Origin: G963720515 sp963720515
GTDB lineage: Bacteria > Actinomycetota > Thermoleophilia > Gaiellales > Gaiellaceae
Reading direction: 5' to 3'
Assembly (NCBI GenBank): GCA_963720515.1
Contig: OY970397.1
Location: forward strand, 2,356,001 to 2,420,000
DNA: 64,000 bases
Shown: positions 1 to 7,401 of the stretch, piece after piece
How the letters are laid out: each line of letters starts with the position of its first letter
Position numbering within the stretch: position 1 is the stretch's first letter
Made by a program: the position numbers and the translations under genes
Notes under the pieces: generated by a model
The model's input: only the letters and a program-made list of their open reading frames with translations
What the model was told of the DNA's origin: nothing
The model's database searches: none

Positions 1-1
1 C

Positions 2-199
2 GAGGAGACGGGTGAGCTCGAGAAGATGCTCGGGAAGATCGCCGACTTCTACGAGGACGAGGTGGACTCGGCGATCGCGACGCTGACCTCGATCATCGAG
101 CCCCTCATGATGATCCTGGTCGGCATGATGGTCGGCGTCATCATCATCTCCATGTACCTCCCGATGTTCAAGCTGCTCACGCTCATCGGCGGCAGCTAG
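2..199 (+). CDS. type II secretion system F / PilC-type membrane protein, C-terminal end only
   Basis: Only the last 65 codons are in the window; the start lies upstream. The peptide begins with the conserved ETGELEKML stretch, continues through a helix (FYEDEVDSAIATLTSIIEP) and ends in a long hydrophobic segment followed by YLPMFKLL. This is the usual end of GspF/PilC inner-membrane platform proteins, which help assemble type IV pili or type II secretion pseudopili. The TAG stop (197-199) overlaps the stop of the convergent GNAT gene. The family call is firm; which pilus system it serves cannot be told from here. Confidence 0.85.
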   Translation, partial: EETGELEKMLGKIADFYEDEVDSAIATLTSIIEPLMMILVGMMVGVIIISMYLPMFKLLTLIGGS

Positions 200-720
200 A
201 CCTCCTTCCAGAAGACCGTGGTGTCGCACGGTCGCCCGTCGGGATAGAGCGCGTAGTTCGGGATGATCCCGACCTTCGTCCAGCCCATGCGCTCGTAGAG
301 GCGCTCGGCAGGGTCTCCCGTGACCGTGTCGAGGACGAGGAGCGTCCGGCCCTCCGCCCGCGCCTCGCGCTCGGCGTGCTCCATGAGCAGCCGGCCGACG
401 CCGCGGTTGCGGGCCGACCGGCGGACGAGCAGCTTCGCGATGTCCCCGCGGTGCGGCTGGTTCGGGAACGGCGCGTAGATGAGCTGCACGGTGCCGACGA
501 CCTCGTCGCCGCCGTAGGCCGCGAGCAGCAGTCGCCGGCCCGCCTCGACCTCGGCGGCGAAGTCCTCGAAGACCGCGCGCGCGTCCTCGCGCGAGAACGG
601 CGCCATGTAGCTGACCGAGGCGCCGCCGTCAACGCAGTCGAAGAGGACGCCCGCGAGCCCGTCGAGCTCCGCGCGGATCTCGGGCGCGTCGAGCCGGCGG
701 ACCTGCACGTCGTCCTCCAC
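196..720 (-). CDS. GNAT family N-acetyltransferase
   Basis: 174 residues, a typical single GNAT domain. An N-terminal strand-helix unit leads to the acetyl-CoA binding motif (KLLVRRSARNRGVGRLLM, Q/RxxGxG/A type) at about residues 90-110 and a C-terminal LYERMGWTKVG motif. Enzymes of this fold move an acetyl group from acetyl-CoA to an amine; the acceptor cannot be predicted. The start is GTG at 718-720, with GAGACT 6 nt upstream on the minus strand, close to the leaderless layout seen elsewhere in the window. It is convergent with the PilC gene and divergent from the ferritin gene. Confidence 0.85.
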   Translation of the reverse strand: MEDDVQVRRLDAPEIRAELDGLAGVLFDCVDGGASVSYMAPFSREDARAVFEDFAAEVEAGRRLLLAAYGGDEVVGTVQLIYAPFPNQPHRGDIAKLLVRRSARNRGVGRLLMEHAEREARAEGRTLLVLDTVTGDPAERLYERMGWTKVGIIPNYALYPDGRPCDTTVFWKEV

Positions 721-755
721 GAGCCCAGTCTCGCAGTGCAGGCGGCGGCTCCCCG

Positions 756-767
756 TAGAATCGCGCC
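756..767 (+). promoter_or_regulatory. leaderless promoter -10 for ferritin gene
   Basis: TAGAAT at 756-761 is followed by six bases and then the GTG start at 768. Transcription would begin at or next to the start codon. No Shine-Dalgarno sequence is visible, which fits a leaderless mRNA. Confidence 0.55.
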
Positions 768-1298
768 GTGGCCAGGTTCGCCGACGCGCTGAACGAACAG
801 GTGGGACGCGAGTTCGCCGCGTCGCAGCAGTACGTCGCGATCGCGGTGCACTACGACATCGAGACGCTCCCCGGGCTCGCCGCGCACTTCTACCGCCAGG
901 CGGTCGAGGAGCGAAACCACGCGATGATGATCGTCCAGTACCTCCTCGACGCCGGCGAGACGGTCACGATCCCCGGTGTCGCGGCGCCGCAGACCGAGTT
1001 CAAGGACGTCGTCGAGCCGGTCGCGCTCGCGCTCGCCCAGGAGAAGACCGTGACGGAGCAGATCGTCGAGCTCGCGAAGATCGCCCGGGACGAGGGCGAG
1101 CTCGTCGGCGAGCAGTTCCTCCACTGGTTCCTCCAGGAGCAGCGCGAGGAGGTCTCGAGCATGTCCGCGCTCCTCTCGATCGTCGAGCGCGCGAACGCGT
1201 CGAACATCCTCCTGGCCGAGGAGTACCTCGTCCGCAGCCAGGTCGGCGATGCGGGCGAGACCGCAGCCGCACCGCCCGCGGCCGGCGGCGCCCTCTAG
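768..1298 (+). CDS. ferritin-like iron storage protein
   Basis: 176 residues forming a four-helix ferritin. Iron ligands are visible: the first-helix Glu in REFAASQQY, the ExxH pair in AVEERNHAMMIVQYL (about residues 45-60), and later Glu residues in VTEQIVELAKIARDEGE and FLQEQREE. The family oxidises Fe(II) and stores iron in a 24-mer shell in the cytosol. The last ~15 residues are a flexible Ala/Pro/Gly tail. The GTG start is supported by TAGAAT 6 nt upstream. It is a stand-alone gene. Non-haem ferritin fits better than bacterioferritin because no haem-binding Met is evident, but I did not align it. Confidence 0.88.
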   Translation: MARFADALNEQVGREFAASQQYVAIAVHYDIETLPGLAAHFYRQAVEERNHAMMIVQYLLDAGETVTIPGVAAPQTEFKDVVEPVALALAQEKTVTEQIVELAKIARDEGELVGEQFLHWFLQEQREEVSSMSALLSIVERANASNILLAEEYLVRSQVGDAGETAAAPPAAGGAL

Positions 1299-1384
1299 CG
1301 CGGCCGGGCCTGTGGACGCATCGGCACACACTCGGCGCAGTCCGGTCACAGACACGCGCGGAAATCCTCGATAGCGTGGAAACC

Positions 1385-1406
1385 AGGGAGGGGGCGACCT
1401 CCCTTT
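1385..1406. terminator. probable bidirectional terminator between ferritin and modC
   Basis: AGGGAGG (1385-1391), six-base loop, CCTCCCT (1398-1404), then TT. It lies between two convergent genes. The U-tract is short, so termination strength is uncertain. Confidence 0.45.
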
Positions 1407-1432
1407 ACCTGCGCGCGTGAAGTAGGGAGGCG

Positions 1433-2461
1433 CTAGACCGGCAGCAGGCGGACGCCGGCGGCCTTGAAGCTCGCCACGAGCGAGACGCCCGGCGCGACGC
1501 CGAGGCGCTCCGCTGACGCGGCCGTGATCTCCGCCGTCACCGGCCCGACGGTCACGCGCACGCGGTTCCCGAGCGGGACGACCGACTCGACGGGCCCGCG
1601 CAGGTGGTTCTGCGGCGAGCCCTCGTCGGGGGCAAGGGCGAGCGCGATCTCCCAGGGCTGCACCGCGATCGCGACGCGGCCCTCGCCGCGATCGGTGGAC
1701 AGGATCCGCGTCCCGTCCTCGAGCGCCACCTCGGTGAGCCCGTCCGGCCCCGGCCGTGCGAAGCCGTGCAGGACGTTCGCGCCGGTGAAGTCCGCGACGA
1801 AGGGCGACGTGGGCGACGCCAGCAGCTCGGCCGCGGTGCCGGTCTGCACGATCTCGCCGTCCACGAGCACGCCGATTCGGTCGGCGAGGGCCGCGGCCTC
1901 TGCGAAGTCGTGGGTCACGAGGACGGTGGGAAGCGCGAGCGAGCGCAGCGTCGCGGCGAGCTCCCCGCGCACGCGCGCACGCGTGCGCGTGTCGAGCGAT
2001 CCCATCGGCTCGTCGAGCAGCAGCACCGCCGGCTCGCGGGCGACCGCTCGGGCGAGGGCGACACGCTGGCGCTCGCCGCCGGAGAGCTCGCCCGGCCTCG
2101 CGCGCGCGAGATGATCGATTCCGAACCGCGCGAGGAGTCCGTTCGGCTCGGCACGGCGCCCGAACCTGACGTTCTGCTCCACGGTCATGTGCGGGAAGAG
2201 CGCCGACTCCTGGAACACGAGCCCGACCGACCGCCGCTCCGGAGGCTCGAAGACGCCCGCCGCCGTGTCGAGCCAGGTGTCGGCGCCCGCGCGGACCACG
2301 CCCGATTCCGGCCGGAGCAGCCCCGCGATCGCCCGCAGCACGGACGTCTTCCCGGCTCCCGACGGCCCGACGAGGGCGACGCACTCGCGCCCGACGTCGA
2401 GCGCGACCGCTAGGCGGAAGCCCCGGAGCGGGTGAGCGACATCGACGTGAAGCGTGTCCAT
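1433..2461 (-). CDS. modC: molybdate ABC transporter ATP-binding protein
   Basis: 342 residues from ATG at 2459-2461. Walker A is GPSGAGKTS, the ABC signature LSGGERQRVALARA and Walker B AVLLLDEPMGSLD, followed by the switch His in VLVTHDF. A C-terminal TOBE-like region (about residues 230-342, ending KAAGVRLLPV) is the oxyanion-sensing part of ModC/CysA-type ATPases. It energises molybdate uptake. It is the last gene of a regulator-modA-modB-modC operon and its start overlaps modB by 52 nt. The upstream open frame extends to 2650 but lies antisense-free inside modB in another frame, so the internal ATG is preferred. Confidence 0.88.
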   Translation of the reverse strand: MDTLHVDVAHPLRGFRLAVALDVGRECVALVGPSGAGKTSVLRAIAGLLRPESGVVRAGADTWLDTAAGVFEPPERRSVGLVFQESALFPHMTVEQNVRFGRRAEPNGLLARFGIDHLARARPGELSGGERQRVALARAVAREPAVLLLDEPMGSLDTRTRARVRGELAATLRSLALPTVLVTHDFAEAAALADRIGVLVDGEIVQTGTAAELLASPTSPFVADFTGANVLHGFARPGPDGLTEVALEDGTRILSTDRGEGRVAIAVQPWEIALALAPDEGSPQNHLRGPVESVVPLGNRVRVTVGPVTAEITAASAERLGVAPGVSLVASFKAAGVRLLPV

Positions 2462-3228
2462 GAGGGAAGTGTCCTCGCAACCAGGAGCACGGCGAGGCTG
2501 AGGCAGACGAGGAGCGCCCCGATTGCGATCGCGGTCGGCCGGTCGACGTCGAGCTGCGCGTAGATCGCGAGCGGCAGGGTCTGCGTGACCCCCTGGAAGC
2601 TCCCGGCAAAGATGATCGTGGCGCCGAACTCGCCGGTGCCGCGGGCCCACGCGAGCGCGGATCCGGCGCCGAGCCCGCCGCCGGCGAGGGGTAGGGCCAC
2701 GCGGCCGAACGTCCTCGCGGGGCCGGCACCGAGGGTCCGCGACGCGTCGAGCAGCTGCGGGTCGACCCCCTCGAAGGCCGCGATCGCCGCGCGCAGGTAG
2801 AACGGCGCCGATACGAACGCGACCGCGAGGATCACGGCGACCTGCGTGAACACGATGTCGATCCCGGCCGCGTGCAGCGTGTCGCCGAGCAGGCCGCGCC
2901 GCCCGAAGAGCGCGAGGAGCGCGATGCCGGCGACGGCGGGGGGAAGCACGAGCGGGAGCTCGATCGCCGAGATCGCGAAGCTCCGTCCGCGAAAGCGGCG
3001 CGTCGCGAGGAAGTACGCGGCCGGCGTCCCGACGAGGAGGACGAAGACGTGGGCGATGAGCCCGGTCTTGATCGTCACCCAGAGTGCGTCGAGCGCCGCC
3101 TCGCTCCCGAGCTGCGCGATCAGGGTCGCGGGGGAGATCCGAAGGAAGAGCGCGAGGATCGGGAGGAGCAGGAAGGCGAGGGCGAACGCCGTCGCGGCGA
3201 CGAGGACGATGTCGAAGCCGCGCCTCAC
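2410..3228 (-). CDS. modB: molybdate ABC transporter permease
   Basis: 272 residues with about five or six hydrophobic segments and the ABC permease EAA-type loop (DASRTLGAGPARTFGRVALP, then LAWARGTGEFGATIIFAGS), which is characteristic of ModB/CysT. It forms the membrane channel for the ModA-delivered oxyanion. Its start overlaps the modA stop by 4 nt (ATGA), so translation is probably coupled. Sulfate and tungstate transporters share the fold; the molybdate call rests on the flanking ModA and TOBE regulator. Confidence 0.88.
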   Translation of the reverse strand: MRRGFDIVLVAATAFALAFLLLPILALFLRISPATLIAQLGSEAALDALWVTIKTGLIAHVFVLLVGTPAAYFLATRRFRGRSFAISAIELPLVLPPAVAGIALLALFGRRGLLGDTLHAAGIDIVFTQVAVILAVAFVSAPFYLRAAIAAFEGVDPQLLDASRTLGAGPARTFGRVALPLAGGGLGAGSALAWARGTGEFGATIIFAGSFQGVTQTLPLAIYAQLDVDRPTAIAIGALLVCLSLAVLLVARTLPSWTRFTSMSLTRSGASA

Positions 3229-3965
3229 GGCGGCCCGAACCCGCCCTCCCGCAGCTTCTGCTGCCCCTCGTCGGTCATGACGAGGTCGACGAACTGCTGC
3301 GCCGCCTCCATGTGAGCGGCGTCCGTGACGATCGCGATCGGGTACTCGACCTTCGCCTGCGCCGACGCGGGAAGCTCGATCGCCTCGACCTCGTCGCCCG
3401 CGGCCTGCGTGTCCGTGACGTAGACGAACCCGGCGTCCGCGTCGCCCGACGCGACCTTGGCGAGCACGCCCTTCACATCGTCCTCGTTCGACACCACGTT
3501 GTCGAGCACGGCGGTCTGGCCCATCGTCTCGAGCACCGTCCGCGTGTAGTCGCCGATCGGGACGCCCTCTGCACCGACGACGACCTTGACCCTGGGCTTG
3601 GCCATGTCCGCGACCGACTGGATCCCCGCGGGGTTCCCGGCCGGGACGACGATCACGAGCCGGTTCGTGGCGAAGATCTGCGGCTCGTCGACGAGGCCCT
3701 CCTCGTTCAGCTGCGTGGGGTACTTCGGGCTCGCGGCGGCGTAGACGTCGGCCGGCGCGCCCTCCTGGATCTGGGACGCGAGCTCGTCCGAGCCGGCGAA
3801 CGTGAACTTCGCGTCGGGGTCAATCGCCTGGAACACCTCGGTCAGCGACGAAGCCGCCAGCACGACCGGGGCGTCGCCGCTCGCCGCGGTGCCGCTGCTG
3901 CCTCCGTCGCCTCCGCAGCCCGCCGCGACCGCGGCGAGCGCGAGAAGCGCCGAAAGGCGCCTCAC
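3225..3965 (-). CDS. modA: molybdate ABC transporter substrate-binding lipoprotein
   Basis: 246 residues. The N-terminus LLALAAVAAGCGGDGG is a lipoprotein signal with the acylated Cys at about residue 17. The mature part has ModA landmarks: VVLAASSLTEVF near the start, AGSDELASQIQEGAPADVYAAAS (ligand loop) and RLVIVVPAGNPAGI. It binds the oxyanion outside the membrane and passes it to ModB. Its start overlaps the regulator gene by 4 nt, in line with one transcript. Tungstate is an alternative ligand. Confidence 0.9.
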   Translation of the reverse strand: MRRLSALLALAAVAAGCGGDGGSSGTAASGDAPVVLAASSLTEVFQAIDPDAKFTFAGSDELASQIQEGAPADVYAAASPKYPTQLNEEGLVDEPQIFATNRLVIVVPAGNPAGIQSVADMAKPRVKVVVGAEGVPIGDYTRTVLETMGQTAVLDNVVSNEDDVKGVLAKVASGDADAGFVYVTDTQAAGDEVEAIELPASAQAKVEYPIAIVTDAAHMEAAQQFVDLVMTDEGQQKLREGGFGPP

Positions 3966-4339
3966 CGCTCCACCATCACCGACGTTGCCTTGACCAGTGC
4001 GGTCGCCTGGATGCCCGGCTCGAGGCCGAGCTCCTCGGCCGCTTCGCGGGTGATCACGGCGACCACCCGCGCGGGCCCGGGCACGTCGATCTCGACCTGC
4101 GCGAGCAGTCCGTCGAGGCGCACGTCGCGGACGGTTCCCGACAGCCGGTTGCGAGCCGAGAGCGCAGCGGCGTCCTCGACGCCGCGCAGCCGCGCGATCT
4201 CCGAGGCGGGAACGAGGCGGCGGTTCGCGCTGTCCCGCTCCGTCCGGATCCGCCCCTGTTTGTCCCAGCGCCGGAGGGTGTCGAGGCTGATGCCGAGCGC
4301 GCGGGCCGCCTCGCTCGCAGGAAGGGCGTTCTTAGGCAT
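3962..4339 (-). CDS. HTH-TOBE molybdate-responsive transcriptional regulator
   Basis: 125 residues. The N-terminus (about 1-55) is a MerR/excisionase-like helix-turn-helix (ASEAARALGISLDTLRRWDK) and the C-terminus (about 60-125) is a single TOBE/Mop domain (NRLSGTVRDVRLDGLLAQVE, then VVAVITREAAEELGL). Mop domains bind molybdate, so this probably senses the cargo of the transporter it precedes. It is the first gene of the operon. A palindrome directly upstream suggests autoregulation. It differs from E. coli ModE in having a MerR-like rather than winged LysR-like DNA-binding part and only one Mop domain. Confidence 0.8.
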   Translation of the reverse strand: MPKNALPASEAARALGISLDTLRRWDKQGRIRTERDSANRRLVPASEIARLRGVEDAAALSARNRLSGTVRDVRLDGLLAQVEIDVPGPARVVAVITREAAEELGLEPGIQATALVKATSVMVER

Positions 4340-4350
4340 TGCCTAGGCAT
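4332..4350. promoter_or_regulatory. candidate operator for the mod operon regulator
   Basis: The perfect palindrome TGCCTAGGCA (4340-4349) sits directly upstream of the regulator ATG, and the word TAGGCAT occurs twice (4333-4339 and 4344-4350). On the minus strand TACGAT (4354-4349) could be the -10, placing the palindrome over the transcription start. Binding by the HTH-TOBE protein is inferred. Confidence 0.45.
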
Positions 4351-4360
4351 CGTAGCGGGT

Positions 4361-4366
4361 TATCAT
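4361..4366 (+). promoter_or_regulatory. -10 element for MBL-rhodanese gene
   Basis: TATCAT lies 10 nt before the GTG start at 4377. No ribosome-binding site is visible between them, so a leaderless or very short leader is likely. Confidence 0.4.
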
Positions 4367-4376
4367 CGCGCTCGCG

Positions 4377-5750
4377 GTGTTCTTCCGGCAAGTTCTGCAC
4401 GACGATCTCGGCTGCGCGTCCTACGTCGTGGCCGATGACGGCGTTGCGGCGGTGATCGACCCGAAGTGGGAGATCGAGGACTACCTCGTCCTCGCCGAGG
4501 AGCACGGGTTCGCCATCCGGCACGTCCTCGAGACGCACAACCACGCCGACCACGTCTCCGGCCACGGGCGCCTCGCGGACGCGACGGGCGCCGAGATCCA
4601 CGTGTCCGCCGATGCCGGAGTCGCCTACGCGCACGAGCCGCTGCACGACGGCGACCGCGTCGAGGTCGGTGGGGTCGCGATCACCACGCTTGCCACGCCC
4701 GGCCACCGCCCGGAGCACCTCGCCTTCCTCGTCGCCGACGAGAGCCGCGGGGAGAGCCCGTGGCTCGTCGTCACCGGCGACTCGCTCTTCGTCGGCGACC
4801 TCGCTCGCCCCGACCTCGCGGTCGAGCCCGAGGACGGGGCCCGCGGCCTGTACGGATCGCTCAAGCGGCTGCTCGCGCTCGACGACTTCGCCGAGGTCTG
4901 GCCGGGTCACATCGGCGGGTCGCTCTGCGGCGGCGCGGGCATGAGCGAGAAGCCCGGCTCGACGATCGGCTTCGAGCGCCGCTTCAACCGCTTCGCGCGG
5001 ATCGGCGACGAGGACGAGTTCGTCCGTGCGCTGACCGGCAACCTCGCGCCGCAGCCGCCGAACTTCATGCGGATCGTCGAGCTGAACCGCGGGCCGCTCA
5101 TCACCAAGGCGCAGCCGCTCGACACGCTCGAGCCCACGCGGGTGCAGGAGCTCCTCGACGCCGGCGCGACCCTGGTGGACGGCCGCGAGCCGCATGAGTT
5201 CGACGCGTTCCACGTCCCCGGCTCGATCAACGTGACCATGGTGCGCGCCGCCGTCGGCACCCGCGCGGCCTGGGTCGTGGATCCGCAGAGCCTGGTCGTG
5301 GCGGCCGCGGCCACGGACGACGAGGCCCGGCGCATGGGCCGGAAGCTCGAGGCGGTCGGCTTCCGCGAGATCGCGGGGATCCTCGCCGGCGGCGTCTCCG
5401 CCTGGAGCTCGGCCGGCCTCCCGACCGAGGCCACCGCGATGGTGGACATCCCGGGCATCGCCGAGCACATCCGCGCCGACGACGTCGTCCTCCTGGACGT
5501 GCGCGACGACGACGAATGGGCGGAGGGCCACGTCGCGGGCTCGGTCCACGTCCCCTATCACGAGCTTCGCGACGGCCCGCCGGACGGACTCGCGGTGAAC
5601 GGCAAGCTGGTCGCGGTGATCTGCTCGGTCGGCAATCGGAGCTCGATCGCGGCCTCCCTCCTGAGGCGGGCCGGGGTGGAGAACGTCGTGCACGTCGCGG
5701 AGGGCGGCGTCACCGACCTTCCCGGACAGGGAATCGCGCTCGTCCGCTAG
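4377..5750 (+). CDS. MBL-fold hydrolase with two rhodanese domains (persulfide dioxygenase-like)
   Basis: 457 residues. The N-terminal metallo-beta-lactamase domain (about 1-240) has the metal motif THNHADH and later GDSLFVGDLARPD, as in ETHE1-type persulfide dioxygenases. Two rhodanese-like domains follow (about 255-355 and 365-457). The second keeps the catalytic Cys in VICSVGNRSS; the first has SLVVAAAATDD at that place and lacks Cys, so it is probably structural. Such fusions act in sulfide/persulfide or glutathione-persulfide handling. The GTG start is set by upstream sequence and the conserved FFRQVLHDDLGCASY beginning. Confidence 0.85.
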   Translation: MFFRQVLHDDLGCASYVVADDGVAAVIDPKWEIEDYLVLAEEHGFAIRHVLETHNHADHVSGHGRLADATGAEIHVSADAGVAYAHEPLHDGDRVEVGGVAITTLATPGHRPEHLAFLVADESRGESPWLVVTGDSLFVGDLARPDLAVEPEDGARGLYGSLKRLLALDDFAEVWPGHIGGSLCGGAGMSEKPGSTIGFERRFNRFARIGDEDEFVRALTGNLAPQPPNFMRIVELNRGPLITKAQPLDTLEPTRVQELLDAGATLVDGREPHEFDAFHVPGSINVTMVRAAVGTRAAWVVDPQSLVVAAAATDDEARRMGRKLEAVGFREIAGILAGGVSAWSSAGLPTEATAMVDIPGIAEHIRADDVVLLDVRDDDEWAEGHVAGSVHVPYHELRDGPPDGLAVNGKLVAVICSVGNRSSIAASLLRRAGVENVVHVAEGGVTDLPGQGIALVR

Positions 5751-5770
5751 CGCTGCCGCCGTTGCGCCTG

Positions 5771-5798
5771 TTTGAGGAGAGCTCGCCGCTGCTAGACT
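5771..5798 (+). promoter_or_regulatory. promoter for tRNA(CAT) and the rpmG-nusG genes
   Basis: TTTGAG (5771-5776), 16-bp spacer, TAGACT (5793-5798), 12 bp before the tRNA 5' end. No terminator is visible between the tRNA and rpmG, so this promoter may also serve the following protein genes. Confidence 0.5.
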
Positions 5799-5810
5799 TC
5801 CTGGCCGCTC

Positions 5811-5883
5811 GGCGGCGTAGCTCAGCGGTTAGAGCGGCGGACTCATAACCCGCAGGTCGGTGGTTCGAATCCACCCGCCGCTA
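5811..5883 (+). tRNA. tRNA with CAT anticodon (probably elongator tRNA-Met)
   Basis: 73-nt cloverleaf: acceptor GGCGGCG/CGCCGCT (G1-U72 end pair), D arm GCTC/GAGC, anticodon loop CTCATAA with CAT at 5844-5846, T arm GGTGG-TTCGAAT-CCACC, discriminator A. CCA is not encoded. The anticodon stem has one A-C mismatch next to the loop. A paired first base argues against initiator tRNA. tRNA-Ile with a lysidine-modified CAT is a possible alternative; a tRNA-Met upstream of rpmG-secE-nusG is a common actinobacterial arrangement. Confidence 0.9.
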
Positions 5884-5923
5884 TCCGAACCACGGACCTG
5901 AGGCGAAAGACAAAGGATTAAAG

Positions 5924-6085
5924 GTGGCTACCGGAGTACGAGTTGCGATCACGCTCGCCTGCACGGAGTGCAAGCGGAGGAACTACCAGTCGAACAAGTC
6001 CAAGCGGAACACGCCGGACCGGTTCGAGGTCAAAAAATACTGCCGCTGGTGCGGTAAGCACACGCTGCACCGGGAGACCCGCTAG
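5924..6085 (+). CDS. rpmG: 50S ribosomal protein L33
   Basis: 53 residues from GTG at 5924, preceded by an AAAGG ribosome-binding site. Two zinc knuckles (CTECK and CRWCGKH) mark the zinc-containing form of L33, a large-subunit protein near the E site. The stop overlaps the secE GTG by one base (TAGTG), suggesting coupling. L33 upstream of secE-nusG is the standard order. Confidence 0.93.
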   Translation: MATGVRVAITLACTECKRRNYQSNKSKRNTPDRFEVKKYCRWCGKHTLHRETR

Positions 6086-6423
6086 TGGCCCGCTCGTCCC
6101 GGACCCGGCGCAACCGCCGGAGGAACGACGACTACCAGGCGCCGGCGTCGGCGCCCCGCGCGCGCGACCAGCGCGCCGCGCCCGTCCGCCCTGCCCAGAC
6201 TGCGAAAAGCCAGACCGGCGCCCAGCGCGAGCGGGGCGGCGGCGCCCGCGGGTTCATCGGAGAGTCCTGGGCCGAGCTCAAGAAGGTCGAGTGGCCCGGC
6301 CGCCGGCAGCTCGCCTCCGCCACCGTCGTCGTGATCATCGCGATCGCAGTCGTCGGTACCTACCTTGCCATCGCCGACTACGCGTTCAGCCACCTCGTGC
6401 GCGACGTGCTTCTCCGCTTCTAG
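6085..6423 (+). CDS. secE: preprotein translocase subunit SecE
   Basis: 112 residues. A charged, poorly conserved N-terminus (about 1-55) precedes the SecE core: an amphipathic segment with SWAELKKVEWPGRRQL and one C-terminal transmembrane helix (ATVVVIIAIAVVGTYLAIA). SecE clamps the SecY channel in the plasma membrane. GTG start, one-base overlap with rpmG, followed 18 nt later by nusG, as in nearly all bacteria. Confidence 0.93.
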   Translation: MARSSRTRRNRRRNDDYQAPASAPRARDQRAAPVRPAQTAKSQTGAQRERGGGARGFIGESWAELKKVEWPGRRQLASATVVVIIAIAVVGTYLAIADYAFSHLVRDVLLRF

Positions 6424-6441
6424 GTCGCGACGGGAGTCCAC

Positions 6442-6969
6442 ATGTTTCGCTGGTACGTCATCAACACCTACTCGGGCCACGAGAACAAGGTCAAGGCCAA
6501 CCTCGAGCACCGCATCGTCTCGATGGGGCAGGCGCCGCGCTTCCGCCGCGTGGTCGTCCCGACCGAGCAGCGGATCGAGACGAAGGACGGCCAGCGCGTG
6601 CAGACCGAACAGCGCGTGCTCCCCGGCTACGTGCTCGTGAACATGGACATGACGGACGAGGCCTGGACGGTCGTGAAGAACACGCCCGGCGTGACCGGCT
6701 TCGTCGGCGCCGGGTCGAAGCCCGTGCCGCTCTCGCAGCTCGAGGTCGACCGGATCCTGCACACCGGCGCGACCGCCGAGCGCCCCCGCGCGATCGCCGA
6801 GTTCGAGCTCGGCGAGTCCGTCAAGGTGACGTCCGGGCCGCTCTCCGACTTCGACGGCGAGATCGTGGACGTGAACGCCGACCAGCAGAAGCTCAAGGTG
6901 CTCGTGAACATCTTCGAACGGCAGGTACCGGTCGAGCTCGGCTTCGATCAGGTAAAAAAGCTGGACTGA
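6442..6969 (+). CDS. nusG: transcription termination/antitermination protein NusG
   Basis: 175 residues. The NGN domain opens with MFRWYVINTYSGHENKVKANL and includes RRVVVPTEQ and LPGYVLVNMDM; the C-terminal KOW domain contains GESVKVTSGPLSDFDGEIVDVN. NusG binds the RNA polymerase clamp, affects pausing and couples to Rho or the ribosome through S10. No large inserted domain is present between NGN and KOW, unlike in some thermophiles. rplK follows after 6 nt. Confidence 0.95.
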   Translation: MFRWYVINTYSGHENKVKANLEHRIVSMGQAPRFRRVVVPTEQRIETKDGQRVQTEQRVLPGYVLVNMDMTDEAWTVVKNTPGVTGFVGAGSKPVPLSQLEVDRILHTGATAERPRAIAEFELGESVKVTSGPLSDFDGEIVDVNADQQKLKVLVNIFERQVPVELGFDQVKKLD

Positions 6970-6975
6970 TTTCTC

Positions 6976-7401
6976 ATGGCCAAGAAGGTCCTCACACTCA
7001 TCAAGCTCCAGATCCCGGGCGGCCAGGCCAACCCGGCGCCTCCGGTCGGCCCTGCGCTCGGCCAGCACGGCGTGAACATCATGGAGTTCTGCAAGGCGTT
7101 CAACGCCGAGACGCAGGCCCAGAACGGCCGGATCATCCCGGTCGAGATCACGGTCTTCGAGGACCGCTCGTTCACGTTCATCACGAAGACGCCGCCGGCC
7201 GCCGTCCTCATCAAGGAGGCCCTCAACATCCAGAAGGGCTCGGGCGAGCCGAACCGGGACAAGGTCGGACGCCTGACGCGCAACCAGGTCCGCGCGATCG
7301 CCGAGACGAAGCTCGTGGACCTGAACGCGCGCGACATCGACGAAGCCGCGAAGGTGATCGCGGGCACTGCCCGCTCGATGGGCGTGGACGTGGACCTGTG
7401 A
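6976..7401 (+). CDS. rplK: 50S ribosomal protein L11
   Basis: 141 residues, normal length. The N-terminal proline-rich hinge (GGQANPAPPVGPALGQHGVN) and C-terminal RNA-binding domain (DLNARDIDEAAKVIAGTARSMG) are intact. L11 binds the GTPase-associated centre of 23S rRNA. The TGA stop overlaps the GTG start of rplA. Confidence 0.95.
   Translation: MAKKVLTLIKLQIPGGQANPAPPVGPALGQHGVNIMEFCKAFNAETQAQNGRIIPVEITVFEDRSFTFITKTPPAAVLIKEALNIQKGSGEPNRDKVGRLTRNQVRAIAETKLVDLNARDIDEAAKVIAGTARSMGVDVDL

Noticed and set aside
1385..1425. Possible molybdenum cofactor riboswitch near modC
   Set aside because: It lies downstream of modC and of ferritin, between convergent genes; a terminator explains the hairpin.
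183..2729. An 848-codon minus-strand frame across GNAT, ferritin and mod genes
   Set aside because: It crosses four recognisable genes in other frames and has Arg/Ser-rich shadow composition.
5811..5883. Initiator tRNA-fMet
   Set aside because: The first acceptor pair is G-U and thus paired, and the anticodon stem lacks the three consecutive GC pairs of initiator tRNA.
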